Shown here in pieces: positions 18,173-27,628 of a DNA stretch of 38,274 nt (within the stretch, counting starts at the first letter, position 1; every line of letters starts with the position of its first letter). The position numbers were made by a program, and so were the translations under genes. The notes beneath the pieces are model-generated. The model saw nothing but the letters and a program-made list of their open reading frames with translations. It did no database searches and was not told the DNA's origin. Source of the stretch: Nodularia sp. (in: cyanobacteria) (GTDB lineage Bacteria; Cyanobacteriota; Cyanobacteriia; Cyanobacteriales; Nostocaceae); contig REBL01000173.1 in assembly GCA_007692755.1 (NCBI GenBank), positions 1 through 38,274 of the forward strand, given 5' to 3'.

Positions 18173-21100
18173 CTATCTTACTGGTATCTCAATCACAAAC
18201 TCAGTACCCTGACCTACTTGAGAATTACAGGTTAACTTACCCTGATGTTTATCCACAACAATCTGATAACTAATTGACAAACCCAATCCTGTACCACTAC
18301 CTACTGGCTTCGTGGTAAAAAATGGGTCAAATATTTTTTCACGCACAGATGCTTTCATGCCAAGACCGTTATCAACAAATTTAATCTTGAGCATATTTGA
18401 ATGTGTTAGTTCAGTGCAAATGCGAATTGTGGGACTGCTAATTATTTGCTCATTCACTTGTATATCATTCAATGCATCAATCGCATTACTGAGGATATTC
18501 ATAAATACTTGATTGAGTTGACTAGGGTAACAAGTAATTATCGGTATGTTTCCGTATTCTTTAATGACTTCAATTTCATGAAAATTTTTATCTCCAAATC
18601 GTTTTGTATTTGGGTTATTTTTCTTGAATCGATGCTGCAAAATCATTAAAGTGTTATCTAGTCCCTCATGAATATCAACAGGTTTCATTTCGGATTCATC
18701 CAGGCGGGAGAAATTACGTAAGCTTAAAACAATATTTCGGATACGCGAACTTCCAACGTTCATAGAATCTATAGTTTTTGGTAAGTCTTTTTCTAGAAAA
18801 TCTAGATCAATTTCCTTTGATTTTTCGGTAACTATAGATGTAGGATGAGGATATTCCTGTTGATAGACAGCAATTAAGTCCAACAAATCTTCGACATATT
18901 CACTAGTATGAGTAATATTGCCATGAATAAAGTTGATGGGATTATTAATTTCATGGGCAATTCCTGCTACCATTTGCCCTAAAGAAGACATTTTTTCACT
19001 TTGAATTAATTGGCTTTGAGTGCGTTTTAACTCCTGTAATGCTTGTTGTAAACTTTGATTTTTTTCGTTTATTTCTACTGTTCTTGCGGTTACTTTCTCC
19101 TCTAAAGTATGGTTGTATTCCTCCAATTGCTCATTAGCTTGGGCTAAATTTTTGTAAAGCATAGCATTCTCTAGAGAGATTGCTGCTTGGCTAGTCAAAA
19201 GTTTAAGAACTTCTAGGCGATCGCGAGTAAATGCTCCTATAGTCAGATTATTTTCCAGGTAAATAATGCCCAGTAACTTACTTTGGTTAATCATTGGGAT
19301 ACACAATAAACTCTTTGGTTCATTATGGTTAATGTAGATATCTGCTACTAAGGAAGCTTGAACTTTTACATCATCAACAACGAATATTTCCCGTGTACGT
19401 TTGACATAATTAATTAAGGAAATAGGAACATCGGCACTGGATTCTAGAGAAGTTGATATAAATTCGGTGTTGGCATCAGTAAAATTTGAACTGGAATTGA
19501 CCGCAGTAACAGTTAAATTTGATTCATTACTTTCACTCAAAATCAAAACACATTTAGAGGCTCCCGCGTTCTCCATTAGAACTTCCATTAAAGTTGAAAG
19601 AAGTTCCTTTAACTCAATTTCCCCAGAAAGTGCTTGAGACGCTTTAATGACAGTTGCTAAGTCCAGCATATCTGACATACTAGTATTAGAACTAACCACA
19701 CCTTCATTAGTAATCAGGATAGATTTATTACTAGGGGTAGATTGAGTTACGCTAATTTCAGAGGTGTTTATCTCACTGGAATGTTGATTTAGCTTTTCTG
19801 GTTGGATAATAGACTCAAGTAATTGAGGATAGCGTTTTTCTAAGTCATTTACTTTTGCTAATGCACCCCAGCGAACATAGCTATAGTATGCATCAGTTAA
19901 ATAAGTTTGGGCAATCTTCTGCTTGCCCCATGCTAAATAAAATTTACTAGCCAGTTCTTGAGCCAGAGCTTCTTCATGGATGTATTCATGTTCATTAGCC
20001 AGAGAAATTGCACGGTCATAATATTCCATTGCCTCCAGATATTGACCTAAAACCCGATATTTTTCAGCCTCTACCAAATAAAATTTATGTAAATGATTTA
20101 TCGGTACATGAACTGCCCATTTACGTATCTTTTCCTGGTTAGCTACCACTTTAGCCAAGATTTTTTCTTGTTTAGATGGCTCGGCATCATCATATACCGC
20201 CAGTAATGCTAGGGAACTGTAAAAATAAAATTGGGGAACCACAAACTGTCCAGTTACAGCACGTAAATACTGCTCTGCTATTACAGCATTTTCAACTGCT
20301 TCAGAGTAATTGGCAAATAGATAACACAGATGAAGTTTACATAGATAAACATATAAAAGTCCACCTTGATCATTAGCTTCCGTATGAACTGGCAGAATTT
20401 TTGTCTCATTATAAGCTTCACCAATTAAATGACAGGGATTTTCCACAGCACCCATTAAATTGAATACTGCCTGTCTATAAATTTCAATCCAGTGAAAAAC
20501 TCTATCCTGCTTAATTTGGCAGGTTGCATAACTGTAGTTTGACATTTCTCGCTCAAGTCGGGTCAGTTCCTTACCGCTAAAATAGGAAATGTAGCAGTAT
20601 GAATATAAAGAATAAGCAGCAAATTCTAAATCTCCTGTTTCTAATCCAGCAGCATAAGCTTCTAGAAGAGGCTGAAGAGTTTCCCTGACCGGTTCTTTCC
20701 AGTGTCTGACCAGGGCATTAAATGTTTGGATGACTTTAGCTTTAATTCCTTTTATGTTGAATTGTGATAATAGATTTGTCGCTAATTTGCCAAACTGATA
20801 ACCAAGTTCAATATCTTCCCAAGGACCACACAGCATTAAACCGTAAGAAACATATGCAAAGGCTGACAAGGGGGAATTTCCATATTTAAGGGATAAATTA
20901 ACTTGTTTCAAGCAAATTAGAGGCATCAGTTCAGGAGCAGACTGATAAGCCAAAGCAATGGCACTGGACAAAATACGCATTATTGCCAATGGTTTTGCTT
21001 GCGTCATCTCTGGTAAATCAATTAATTCCTCTATCTTGCGATTAGCCAGAATTGAAGTTGTTATTTCCATTTCTTTCTGAACATCAGTCTGGCTAGGATG

Positions 21101-23821
21101 CTCTGGAAATTCCACCCCCAACAATGTCAAAAAGGCTAGTGCAGTTTTGACAGCTTCCACTGCTTTACCTTGCGCCCCATAAGCCTGGATTGTGACTTCA
21201 TAAACTTTTACTTTCTCCAATAATGTATGAGCTTTTGCCAACACAACCTGAACAAGTTGCTCTGTCTGCTCAAATTCGCCATTCAAATATGCCGCCTCTG
21301 CCGCAGTCTCATATAAAGCTAAGGTTAGCTCATATTTAATATCCCAGCTATCACCCGCCAGCAGTTTAATTCCAGTCGTTAAATACTTAATCGCAGCTGA
21401 GTAAGCTGTGGATGCTAAAGCTTTACATCCAGCAATCAGGTTCATTTGAGATAGTTCATCACGCTTAGTCTGCTCTGTGATGAATTCAACTGCAATGTTA
21501 AGCTGATTAACCAATATGAAAATATTTTCTTCCCTTTGCTCAATAGGGGTATTGTTAAATAGTAATAGCCCTATTTTTAAGTGAATTGGTTTTTTTTGTT
21601 CAATAGGAATTAAAGAATAAGCAGCCTGCTGCACTCTATCATGTACAAATCTATATTTTGGTAATTTATTATTATTATTAGTTGTTGATTTATGCAAATC
21701 TTCTCGATTAACAACCTTTGGTTGTTTATACTCATCTTCTGACAAAGAATTGTATACTTCATTCTGAGGCAAAACTAAACCATCAAGCAAGGCTGGCCAT
21801 AAATCAGTTGCTGTATCGGCCATAGATTTTTCATGAATAATTGCCAGAGTTTTTAAATCGAATTCATTACCGATGCAAGCTGCGAATCTTAATAGTTTAT
21901 GGGTATTTGCGGGCAATTTTTTTATTTGAATTGCCATGAATTCAACTACATCATCTGTGAGAGTTAATGCTTGAATTTTTTTAATATCATACTGCCAGTG
22001 ACCAATAGCCAAATTAAGTGTAATTAGTCCATCATCATGTAAAGACTTAAGAAATTGAGTCACAAAGAAGGGATTGCCTTTGGTTTTAGCAAATACCATT
22101 TGTGTCAAAGGAACAGCAACTACTTCTTGGCAATGCAGGGCATCAATAATCAAATGATTTAAATCTGATTGATTTAGGGGTAAAAGAGTAATACTATTAA
22201 TAGCTACGCCTGTTTTGGCAATTTCTTGTAATGTCAATTTCAATGGGTGTGCATTTGAAACTTCATTATCACGGTATGCACCAATCACTAATAAACTTCC
22301 ATTCTCTTTGATTAGCTTCTGCATTTCGCCTGTAATCATAGAAGTTGTAGCTTCACTCATTAAGAATTGGAGAAAATTCAAAGAAGCTGTATCTGCCCAT
22401 TGCAAGTCATCTAGAAAAATTACTAAAGGATGCTCTTTAGTATTAAATACCTGTATGAATCTCTGGAACAATAAGTTAAACCGATTTTGGACAGCACTAC
22501 CAGAAATCTCTGCAACTGGAGGTTGTCTACCAATAATCTTTTCTAGTTCAGGAATTACATCAGTAATTACCTGACCGTGCGTACCCAATACTGATAAAAT
22601 TTTCTCTTTCCACTGTTGGATTTGGATATCTGTTTCTGAAATTAGTTGGTCTATTAAATCCCGAAAAGCTTGTACTAATCCCGACAAAGGGGTATCATTT
22701 TGAAATTGGTCAAATTTTCCTTTAATAAAGTAACTACGTTGTTTGACAATCGGTTTATGAATTTCGTTGACTATAGCAGTTTTGCCAATACCAGAAAAAC
22801 CCGTGACTAAGATCATTTCAGTTTTTCCGTGTGTTACCCTGTTAAATGTGGCAAGTAGAGTTTCAACTTCACGTTGACGGCCATAAAGTTTTTCGGGAAT
22901 AACAAAACAGTTAGAGATATCTCGATTTCCTAATTCAAAAACTGCAATATCTTCTTTTGCTTGCCACTGGTTGCGGCATATTTCTAAGTCATGCTTGAGT
23001 CCATATGCACTTTGATAACGATCTTCGGCATTTTTTGCCATTAGCTTGCTGATAATCTCAGACAAGGTGGTGGGAATATTAGAGTTAATCTGGCTAACTT
23101 TCGGCGATTCTTTTGCAATGTGAGAGTATACTAACTCTAGAGGATCAGTGCTGCTGAAGGGTAACTGTCCAGTGAGGAGTTCAAAGAAGGTAACACCCAA
23201 AGAATAAAAATCAGTGCGGTAGTCAATACCTCGATTCATCCGTCCCGTTTGTTCGGGAGAAATATAAGCTAATGTGCCTTCTAAAACGTTGGGATTTGTG
23301 ATAACTTGAATTTGTCTCGGTAAGAGGGTAGCAAGACTAAAATCGATGATTTTAATCTCATTAGTCCTGGGTTGAATGAGAATGTTAGCTGGTTTGATAT
23401 CCTTGTGAATGATGCGATGGTGGTGTAGTCCTTCTAGAGTAGAGGCAACTTCAATGGCAATATGGAAAAACTCATTTAAAGAAAGATTATTTTGCTCCAT
23501 TTCCGGCTTTTTTCGTTGCCAGTCCTTGAGAGATATCCCGCCAAAGTCTTCCATAACTAGGACATAGCCGTTGCGGTAGTTTTCTAAACTATGGGGTTTG
23601 ACAACTCCGGGAATATCAAGGTTTTGGATAATAGTGTATTGATTACGGAACTGAGCGATTTCAGAAAAAGTAGGATATTCATTCCGCATCAGTTTGAGGA
23701 TCACAGGTTTTTGATCTTGCTCTCTGATGCCCCGATAAACTAGGGTTTTGCTACCTGAATAGATTGGCTCAGTAATGCGATAGCCAATTATAGGGTATAC
23801 AGTATCTAATCCTACTAACAT
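18173..23821 (-). CDS. Ser/Thr protein kinase - AAA ATPase - GAF - histidine kinase fusion
   Basis: This 1,882-residue signalling protein has four modules. An N-terminal Ser/Thr kinase (10-280) has K43, a catalytic loop HKD (139-141, HRD in most kinases) and DFS (160-162) in place of DFG. An AAA/STAND-type ATPase follows, with Walker A GFSGIGKT (341-348) and Walker B LVIFLDDLQWAD. A long TPR-like helical region spans about 750-1350, then a GAF domain at about 1410-1570 and a coiled coil. The C-terminal histidine kinase has H1623 in GIAHEINNP, N-box, G1 DNGLGM and G2 GTGLGLSI. Such fusions are typical of Nostoc and relatives (HstK type). No membrane segments are seen. It converges on the FMO gene. 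Confidence 0.95.
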   Translation of the reverse strand: MLVGLDTVYPIIGYRITEPIYSGSKTLVYRGIREQDQKPVILKLMRNEYPTFSEIAQFRNQYTIIQNLDIPGVVKPHSLENYRNGYVLVMEDFGGISLKDWQRKKPEMEQNNLSLNEFFHIAIEVASTLEGLHHHRIIHKDIKPANILIQPRTNEIKIIDFSLATLLPRQIQVITNPNVLEGTLAYISPEQTGRMNRGIDYRTDFYSLGVTFFELLTGQLPFSSTDPLELVYSHIAKESPKVSQINSNIPTTLSEIISKLMAKNAEDRYQSAYGLKHDLEICRNQWQAKEDIAVFELGNRDISNCFVIPEKLYGRQREVETLLATFNRVTHGKTEMILVTGFSGIGKTAIVNEIHKPIVKQRSYFIKGKFDQFQNDTPLSGLVQAFRDLIDQLISETDIQIQQWKEKILSVLGTHGQVITDVIPELEKIIGRQPPVAEISGSAVQNRFNLLFQRFIQVFNTKEHPLVIFLDDLQWADTASLNFLQFLMSEATTSMITGEMQKLIKENGSLLVIGAYRDNEVSNAHPLKLTLQEIAKTGVAINSITLLPLNQSDLNHLIIDALHCQEVVAVPLTQMVFAKTKGNPFFVTQFLKSLHDDGLITLNLAIGHWQYDIKKIQALTLTDDVVEFMAIQIKKLPANTHKLLRFAACIGNEFDLKTLAIIHEKSMADTATDLWPALLDGLVLPQNEVYNSLSEDEYKQPKVVNREDLHKSTTNNNNKLPKYRFVHDRVQQAAYSLIPIEQKKPIHLKIGLLLFNNTPIEQREENIFILVNQLNIAVEFITEQTKRDELSQMNLIAGCKALASTAYSAAIKYLTTGIKLLAGDSWDIKYELTLALYETAAEAAYLNGEFEQTEQLVQVVLAKAHTLLEKVKVYEVTIQAYGAQGKAVEAVKTALAFLTLLGVEFPEHPSQTDVQKEMEITTSILANRKIEELIDLPEMTQAKPLAIMRILSSAIALAYQSAPELMPLICLKQVNLSLKYGNSPLSAFAYVSYGLMLCGPWEDIELGYQFGKLATNLLSQFNIKGIKAKVIQTFNALVRHWKEPVRETLQPLLEAYAAGLETGDLEFAAYSLYSYCYISYFSGKELTRLEREMSNYSYATCQIKQDRVFHWIEIYRQAVFNLMGAVENPCHLIGEAYNETKILPVHTEANDQGGLLYVYLCKLHLCYLFANYSEAVENAVIAEQYLRAVTGQFVVPQFYFYSSLALLAVYDDAEPSKQEKILAKVVANQEKIRKWAVHVPINHLHKFYLVEAEKYRVLGQYLEAMEYYDRAISLANEHEYIHEEALAQELASKFYLAWGKQKIAQTYLTDAYYSYVRWGALAKVNDLEKRYPQLLESIIQPEKLNQHSSEINTSEISVTQSTPSNKSILITNEGVVSSNTSMSDMLDLATVIKASQALSGEIELKELLSTLMEVLMENAGASKCVLILSESNESNLTVTAVNSSSNFTDANTEFISTSLESSADVPISLINYVKRTREIFVVDDVKVQASLVADIYINHNEPKSLLCIPMINQSKLLGIIYLENNLTIGAFTRDRLEVLKLLTSQAAISLENAMLYKNLAQANEQLEEYNHTLEEKVTARTVEINEKNQSLQQALQELKRTQSQLIQSEKMSSLGQMVAGIAHEINNPINFIHGNITHTSEYVEDLLDLIAVYQQEYPHPTSIVTEKSKEIDLDFLEKDLPKTIDSMNVGSSRIRNIVLSLRNFSRLDESEMKPVDIHEGLDNTLMILQHRFKKNNPNTKRFGDKNFHEIEVIKEYGNIPIITCYPSQLNQVFMNILSNAIDALNDIQVNEQIISSPTIRICTELTHSNMLKIKFVDNGLGMKASVREKIFDPFFTTKPVGSGTGLGLSISYQIVVDKHQGKLTCNSQVGQGTEFVIEIPVR

Positions 23822-24390
23822 TCTAGTTTATGCTCATACTTAGGTTGCTCTGTTATATTATTCCCATAATATATATATAAATAACGTAAAAAAAATTAAA
23901 ACTCAGGTTAAAATATTTTTTTTAGTTATGCAATACAAATAAAAATATTAGTAACTTTTATCTAATTAAAACCCAAAATATAGGATTTCTATTTTATTTC
24001 TGAAATTTCCGAACCTGTAACGACTTAGTTTTTTTGTCTTACTAATTAGGATGCAGTTATTTTAGGAATATATAATAATAGCAATAATCTTTTAATTTAT
24101 TGGGTGTTCAGAGTTTTAACTAATTCGCATTCTTCGCGTAAGCAAGTCAAAAATGCCATCATTTTATGAGCAAAGGCTTGCAAATTTTCTGCTTTCAAAG
24201 AGCGATAATATTTTCTAATTTCTCGATGCCTTTGTAGAGAGTTAAGTTTTTGTTGTCAAGAGCAAATAGTGCATAAGTACTACTTGCTCTTTTTAGGTTC
24301 TGAACTAAATATTTTTACTTACATTCACTCAAGAATTTGTTTTTGAGGTTACGCATTAAGAAAGGCACAGAAGGACTGTAAATACAAATA
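23822..24390. other. AT-rich spacer with a coding remnant
   Basis: These 569 bases separate the giant kinase from a response regulator, both on the minus strand. Apart from a possible coding remnant at 24097-24255 I see only AT-rich sequence, including a short ATATATAT run near 23870. Promoter elements of the kinase are presumably here. Confidence 0.45.
24097..24255 (-). pseudogene. Possible coding remnant without start
   Basis: A minus-strand frame of about 52 codons opens after a TGA and lacks an early start codon. It reads as a charged helical peptide (for example RHREIRKYYRSLKAENLQAF, then HKMMAFLTCLREECELVK). It looks like the C-terminal end of a protein whose front part is lost or shifted. 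The family is not recognised. Confidence 0.3.
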
Positions 24391-25023
24391 CTACTTGATT
24401 TTTTGTTTAATAAAAGTCACTACCTGAGCTAGCTGTTTCTTTAAGCCATCGATTTCTGATTGCATTTTGATAACTTTTTCATTAAGCGCATTTATTTCTG
24501 CTGAGTTAGCTGATTGATTATCCGACGGCACTACTATCGTATTTGCGATACTAGAAGCGGCTACCGGAATTTTATTGGTGGCCACAGTGGCTACCGGACT
24601 ATTTTTAGTGGACACAGCAGCTACTGGAATTATTTCTGGGCGAGGCTTTTTGGATTTGGCCATCGCTGACTTAATCGCAGTAATTAGTTGCTTCTGGTCA
24701 AAAGGCTTTCCCAAAAATTCAAAGTATTCAAAAGGTTCTGTAAATTTTTCCGTCACCTCTTCTTTACGACCAGACATGATCACTAAGGGAATTTTCCTCA
24801 ACTCAGGCTGTGCTTGAACTTGCTGAAAAACTTCCCAACCACTCATTTTAGGTAGGAGAAAGTCCAACATGATCAAGCTGAGTTTTTCCTGACGGATGAA
24901 ATTCAATCCTTCCAAACCGTCTTTTGCTTCTAATACCTCGAAATTACCCGGAGGCAACATCTGTCGTACTTTTAACCTGACAACGGTAGTGTCATCGATA
25001 ACTAAAATTTTGTTGCTTGCCAC
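24391..25023 (-). CDS. Response regulator with C-terminal coiled coil
   Basis: The 210-residue protein has a receiver domain (about 4-125: acidic pair in VIDDTTV, phospho-acceptor D54 in MLDFLLPKMSG, and K107 in FLGKPFDQ). A low-complexity Ala/Val/Pro/Ser linker contains near-repeats of PVAAVST and PVATVAT. A short C-terminal coiled coil ends INALNEKVIKMQSEIDGLKK. There is no DNA-binding or enzymatic output domain, so it likely works by protein contacts. The start is a GTG at 25023. It lies on the same strand as the giant kinase but 569 bases away; a link between the two is only suggested by proximity. Confidence 0.88.
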   Translation of the reverse strand: MASNKILVIDDTTVVRLKVRQMLPPGNFEVLEAKDGLEGLNFIRQEKLSLIMLDFLLPKMSGWEVFQQVQAQPELRKIPLVIMSGRKEEVTEKFTEPFEYFEFLGKPFDQKQLITAIKSAMAKSKKPRPEIIPVAAVSTKNSPVATVATNKIPVAASSIANTIVVPSDNQSANSAEINALNEKVIKMQSEIDGLKKQLAQVVTFIKQKIK

Positions 25024-25290
25024 GACTTATTGCTCTAACAGATTAAATGTAAATAGCGATTTTGCTGATTGACATTACTCAGCACACTTCATTTTGAGGG
25101 TGTTCCCACTATATACAAATTTTTTGTTCATTGGGGGATAGTATATTTCGCTATAAATGTCAAAAATGGAAGTAGTTTAAAAAACTAGTGCTTATATTTT
25201 GGGAAATTTGTGTCATGGTGATACTTAGGGCTGAAACCTTGCTCAAGTGCCGAGGAAATTCGCCCTATAGTACTTTTGGATATTGCTTGG

Positions 25291-26226
25291 ATGTCTATGA
25301 CTTCGCCACAACCAGCCCCACTTAAGTCGGAAATTACGGCAATGCCTAGCTGGTTACGTCGCCCCATTGGCAAAGCCAGTGAGCTTTCTACTGTACAACG
25401 CATTATTAAGCAACGCCAAATTCACACAATTTGCGAAGAAGGACGATGCCCTAACCGGGGGGAGTGTTATGCTCAAAAAACCGCAACTTTTTTACTATTA
25501 GGTCCAGTTTGCACACGCTCTTGTGCTTTTTGTCAAGTAGATAAAGGTCATGCACCAATGCCTATTGACTCAGAGGAACCGCGAAAAGTAGCAGAAGCAG
25601 TGCAGCTTTTGGGATTACGTTATGTGGTGCTAACTTCTGTAGCCCGTGATGATTTGCCAGATCAGGGAGCGGGGCAGTTTGTGAAGACAATTGAGACTAT
25701 TCGCCTGCTAAATCCAGAGACTCAAATTGAAGTGCTGACTCCAGATTTTTGGGGTGGTGTCGGTGCTGGGGAATCAGGACAACGGCAAAGGATAGCCAAA
25801 ATTGTGACCGCCAAGCCAGCTTGTTTTAATCACAATGTGGAGACAGTGCGGCGGTTAACAGGCCCCGTGCGTCGGGGAGCAAAGTACGATCGCTCGCTGC
25901 GAGTGCTGGCTGTAGTTAAAGAAATTGATTCGACTATTCCTACCAAGTCCGGTTTGATGCTGGGACACGGCGAAACGAGGGAGGAAGTCATGGCAACTAT
26001 GGCGGATTTAAGGGCGGTGGGGTGCGATCGCCTAACCATAGGCCAGTATATGCGTCCTTCCTTAGAACATTTACCAGTGCAAAAATACTGGACACCAGCA
26101 GAATTTGATGAGCTAGGCAGCGTAGCATGGAAAATGGGATTCAACCACGTCCGTTCAGGGCCTTTGGTTCGTAGTTCTTACCATGCGGGTGAAGAGGCAG
26201 GGGAGCAGGGAGCAGGCTTGCCGTGA
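25291..26226 (+). CDS. lipA: Lipoyl synthase (radical SAM)
   Basis: LipA inserts two sulfurs into octanoyl groups on lipoate-dependent proteins. Both cluster motifs are present: the auxiliary Cx4Cx5C in [12 protein letters not shown] and the radical-SAM CxxxCxxC in CTRSCAFC. The terminal [11 protein letters not shown] segment supplies the conserved RSSY serine ligand. The frame is open from a TTG at 25276, but ATGs at 25291 and 25297 are likelier; none has a strong ribosome site. The last ten or so codons ([11 protein letters not shown]) and the TGA stop lie in a G-rich dispersed repeat, so the natural C-terminus was probably shorter and was replaced by repeat sequence. Heterocystous cyanobacteria often carry two lipA copies; this may be one of them. 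Confidence 0.95.
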   Translation: MSMTSPQPAPLKSEITAMPSWLRRPIGKASELSTVQRIIKQRQIHTICEEGRCPNRGECYAQKTATFLLLGPVCTRSCAFCQVDKGHAPMPIDSEEPRKVAEAVQLLGLRYVVLTSVARDDLPDQGAGQFVKTIETIRLLNPETQIEVLTPDFWGGVGAGESGQRQRIAKIVTAKPACFNHNVETVRRLTGPVRRGAKYDRSLRVLAVVKEIDSTIPTKSGLMLGHGETREEVMATMADLRAVGCDRLTIGQYMRPSLEHLPVQKYWTPAEFDELGSVAWKMGFNHVRSGPLVRSSYHAGEEAGEQGAGLP

Positions 26227-26307
26227 GCGTAGCCGAACGGGAGCAGGGGGGAGAAGACGGTAATTTCCCAATGACCAATGACCAATGACCAATGACCAAT
26301 GACCAAT
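26191..26307. repeat. STRR-type heptamer array with GC-rich leader (copy 2)
   Basis: G-rich sequence (GAGGCAGGGGAGCAGGGAG) is split by a dispersed element (about 26216-26241). It is followed by CAGGGGGGAGAAGACGG, as in copy 1 at 1791, and then five CAATGAC heptamers and a partial unit at 26269-26307. The heptamer differs from copy 1 by one base per unit. The repeat supplies the end of lipA. Confidence 0.8.
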
Positions 26308-26404
26308 CTCCAATCCCGAATACACAAATATTTTTAAAGAATTTGGGTTTTTGGTACACCTGTTTGGTATTTCTTAGAAAGTCAAGAAAGAAGGAGAACG
26401 ACTC

Positions 26405-26539
26405 ATGGCTAAAGTTCAAAATTCCCCAGTTCCCGCAACAGGAGCTAAACCCCCGTACGCTTTTCGCGCTGGTTGGGCGTTGCTGTTATTAGCTGTTAAC
26501 TTCCTGGTTGCAGCTTATTACTTCCACATCATTGAATAA
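26405..26539 (+). CDS. psaX: Photosystem I subunit PsaX
   Basis: This 44-residue, single-helix membrane protein reads MAKVQNSPVPATGAKPPYAF up to residue 20, then a hydrophobic helix GWALLLLAVNFLVAAYYF and a short HIIE end. It matches what I recall of PsaX from Nostoc and Thermosynechococcus, especially the KPPYxFR...GWALLLLAVNFLVAAYYF core. PsaX is a peripheral photosystem I subunit that binds chlorophyll; it is found in some cyanobacteria only. AAGGAG lies 8 bases before the ATG, a strong ribosome site. It stands 178 bases after lipA, separated by the repeat, so it probably has its own promoter. Confidence 0.9.
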   Translation: MAKVQNSPVPATGAKPPYAFRAGWALLLLAVNFLVAAYYFHIIE

Positions 26540-26560
26540 TTAGAAGTGGAGTGGTGCTGC

Positions 26561-27427
26561 TCAAATCGTGCCTTTGAATAAACCTTTGGGGCGAATGAGC
26601 AGCACCAAAATCATAATTAACAGGGCTATACCTTGTTTATACTGTGAACCTAACCACAGGGTGCTGAGTTCTTGGGCAACACCAATAATTAAAGCGGCGG
26701 CGATCGCACCGTAGGGATTACCAATACCCCCTAAAATGACGGAAGCGAATAAGGGCAGAATTAAAAACCACCCCATATTCGGGCGTACAGCTGTAATTAA
26801 TCCATACATACTGCCACCCAATGAGGTGAATGTGCCGGCAATAATCCAAGTCCAAAGGATGACTTGCTCGACATTGATGCCAGATACTCTCGCTAAATCT
26901 AAATCATCAGCAACGGCTCGCATCGCTTTCCCAATTTTGGTATTTTGCAGGAGATAGTGCAGTGCCAAAATCGCTATCACTGCTAACCCCAATACCAACA
27001 ATTGATTTTGCGCTACCCGGATACCAAAAATATTCAACGCCGTGGTCACGGGTAAATCGTAATTTTGGTTCTGGCCGCCCCAAAGAAAGATAATGCCATT
27101 GCGGAGGAATAAGGCCAGTCCGATGGAGATGATAATCAGGGTCGTGGAAGTAGCACGAATAGAGCGCATTCTTGACCACAATAATTTTTCTGCCAGCAGC
27201 ATCGCGGCTACTGTTCCCATAGCTGCCAAAATCATCGATAGCCAAATATTTATGCCACCAGCATTGACTAACAGGGTCAAATAGGCTCCCAAAGTTAAAA
27301 AATCACCGTGAGCAAAATTAGATAACCGTAAAATGCCGTAGGTAAGCGTAAGACCGACTGCTGCTAGTGCAATAATGCTTCCGACTGCAATTCCATTGAC
27401 GATTAGTTGAGCAATTTGTGTATCCAT
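26561..27427 (-). CDS. livH: Branched-chain/neutral amino acid ABC transporter permease (LivH/NatD type)
   Basis: The 288-residue protein is a hydrophobic permease with about eight membrane helices. It has the LivH signatures: NGIAVGSIIALAAVGLTLTYG at the start, LSNFAHGDFLTLGAY, and AVADDLDLARVSGI in the cytoplasmic loop that contacts the ATPase. In cyanobacteria this subunit pairs with a LivM-type permease, two ATPases and a periplasmic binding protein (the Nat systems for neutral amino acids). None of the partners lies in this window, so it is an isolated subunit, as is common in Nostocales. It is divergent from the hybrid histidine kinase. Confidence 0.9.
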   Translation of the reverse strand: MDTQIAQLIVNGIAVGSIIALAAVGLTLTYGILRLSNFAHGDFLTLGAYLTLLVNAGGINIWLSMILAAMGTVAAMLLAEKLLWSRMRSIRATSTTLIIISIGLALFLRNGIIFLWGGQNQNYDLPVTTALNIFGIRVAQNQLLVLGLAVIAILALHYLLQNTKIGKAMRAVADDLDLARVSGINVEQVILWTWIIAGTFTSLGGSMYGLITAVRPNMGWFLILPLFASVILGGIGNPYGAIAAALIIGVAQELSTLWLGSQYKQGIALLIMILVLLIRPKGLFKGTI

Positions 27428-27628
27428 CGGTTTTATCTAAAAAGTTACTATCGGAAACTCCTGAAAAATGTGGCGAAGTTGAATTTTATACAATATTTTT
27501 TTTGTTACTAGTGACAATCTACACTACAAGTTATAGGTTATGAACAAGAGGCAATTGTGAGTTAATATACATAAAATCTTGTTTTCTTTTTTGTGCCTAG
27601 CCAAACTTGTTTAACGGTCTAGTTGACC

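Noticed and set aside
22215-22574. 119-codon plus-strand frame inside the giant kinase
   Set aside because: It is antisense to the conserved ATPase region; cysteine- and serine-rich composition suggests a shadow frame.
25830-26144. 104-codon minus-strand frame within lipA
   Set aside because: It lies opposite the conserved radical-SAM region; shadow frame.
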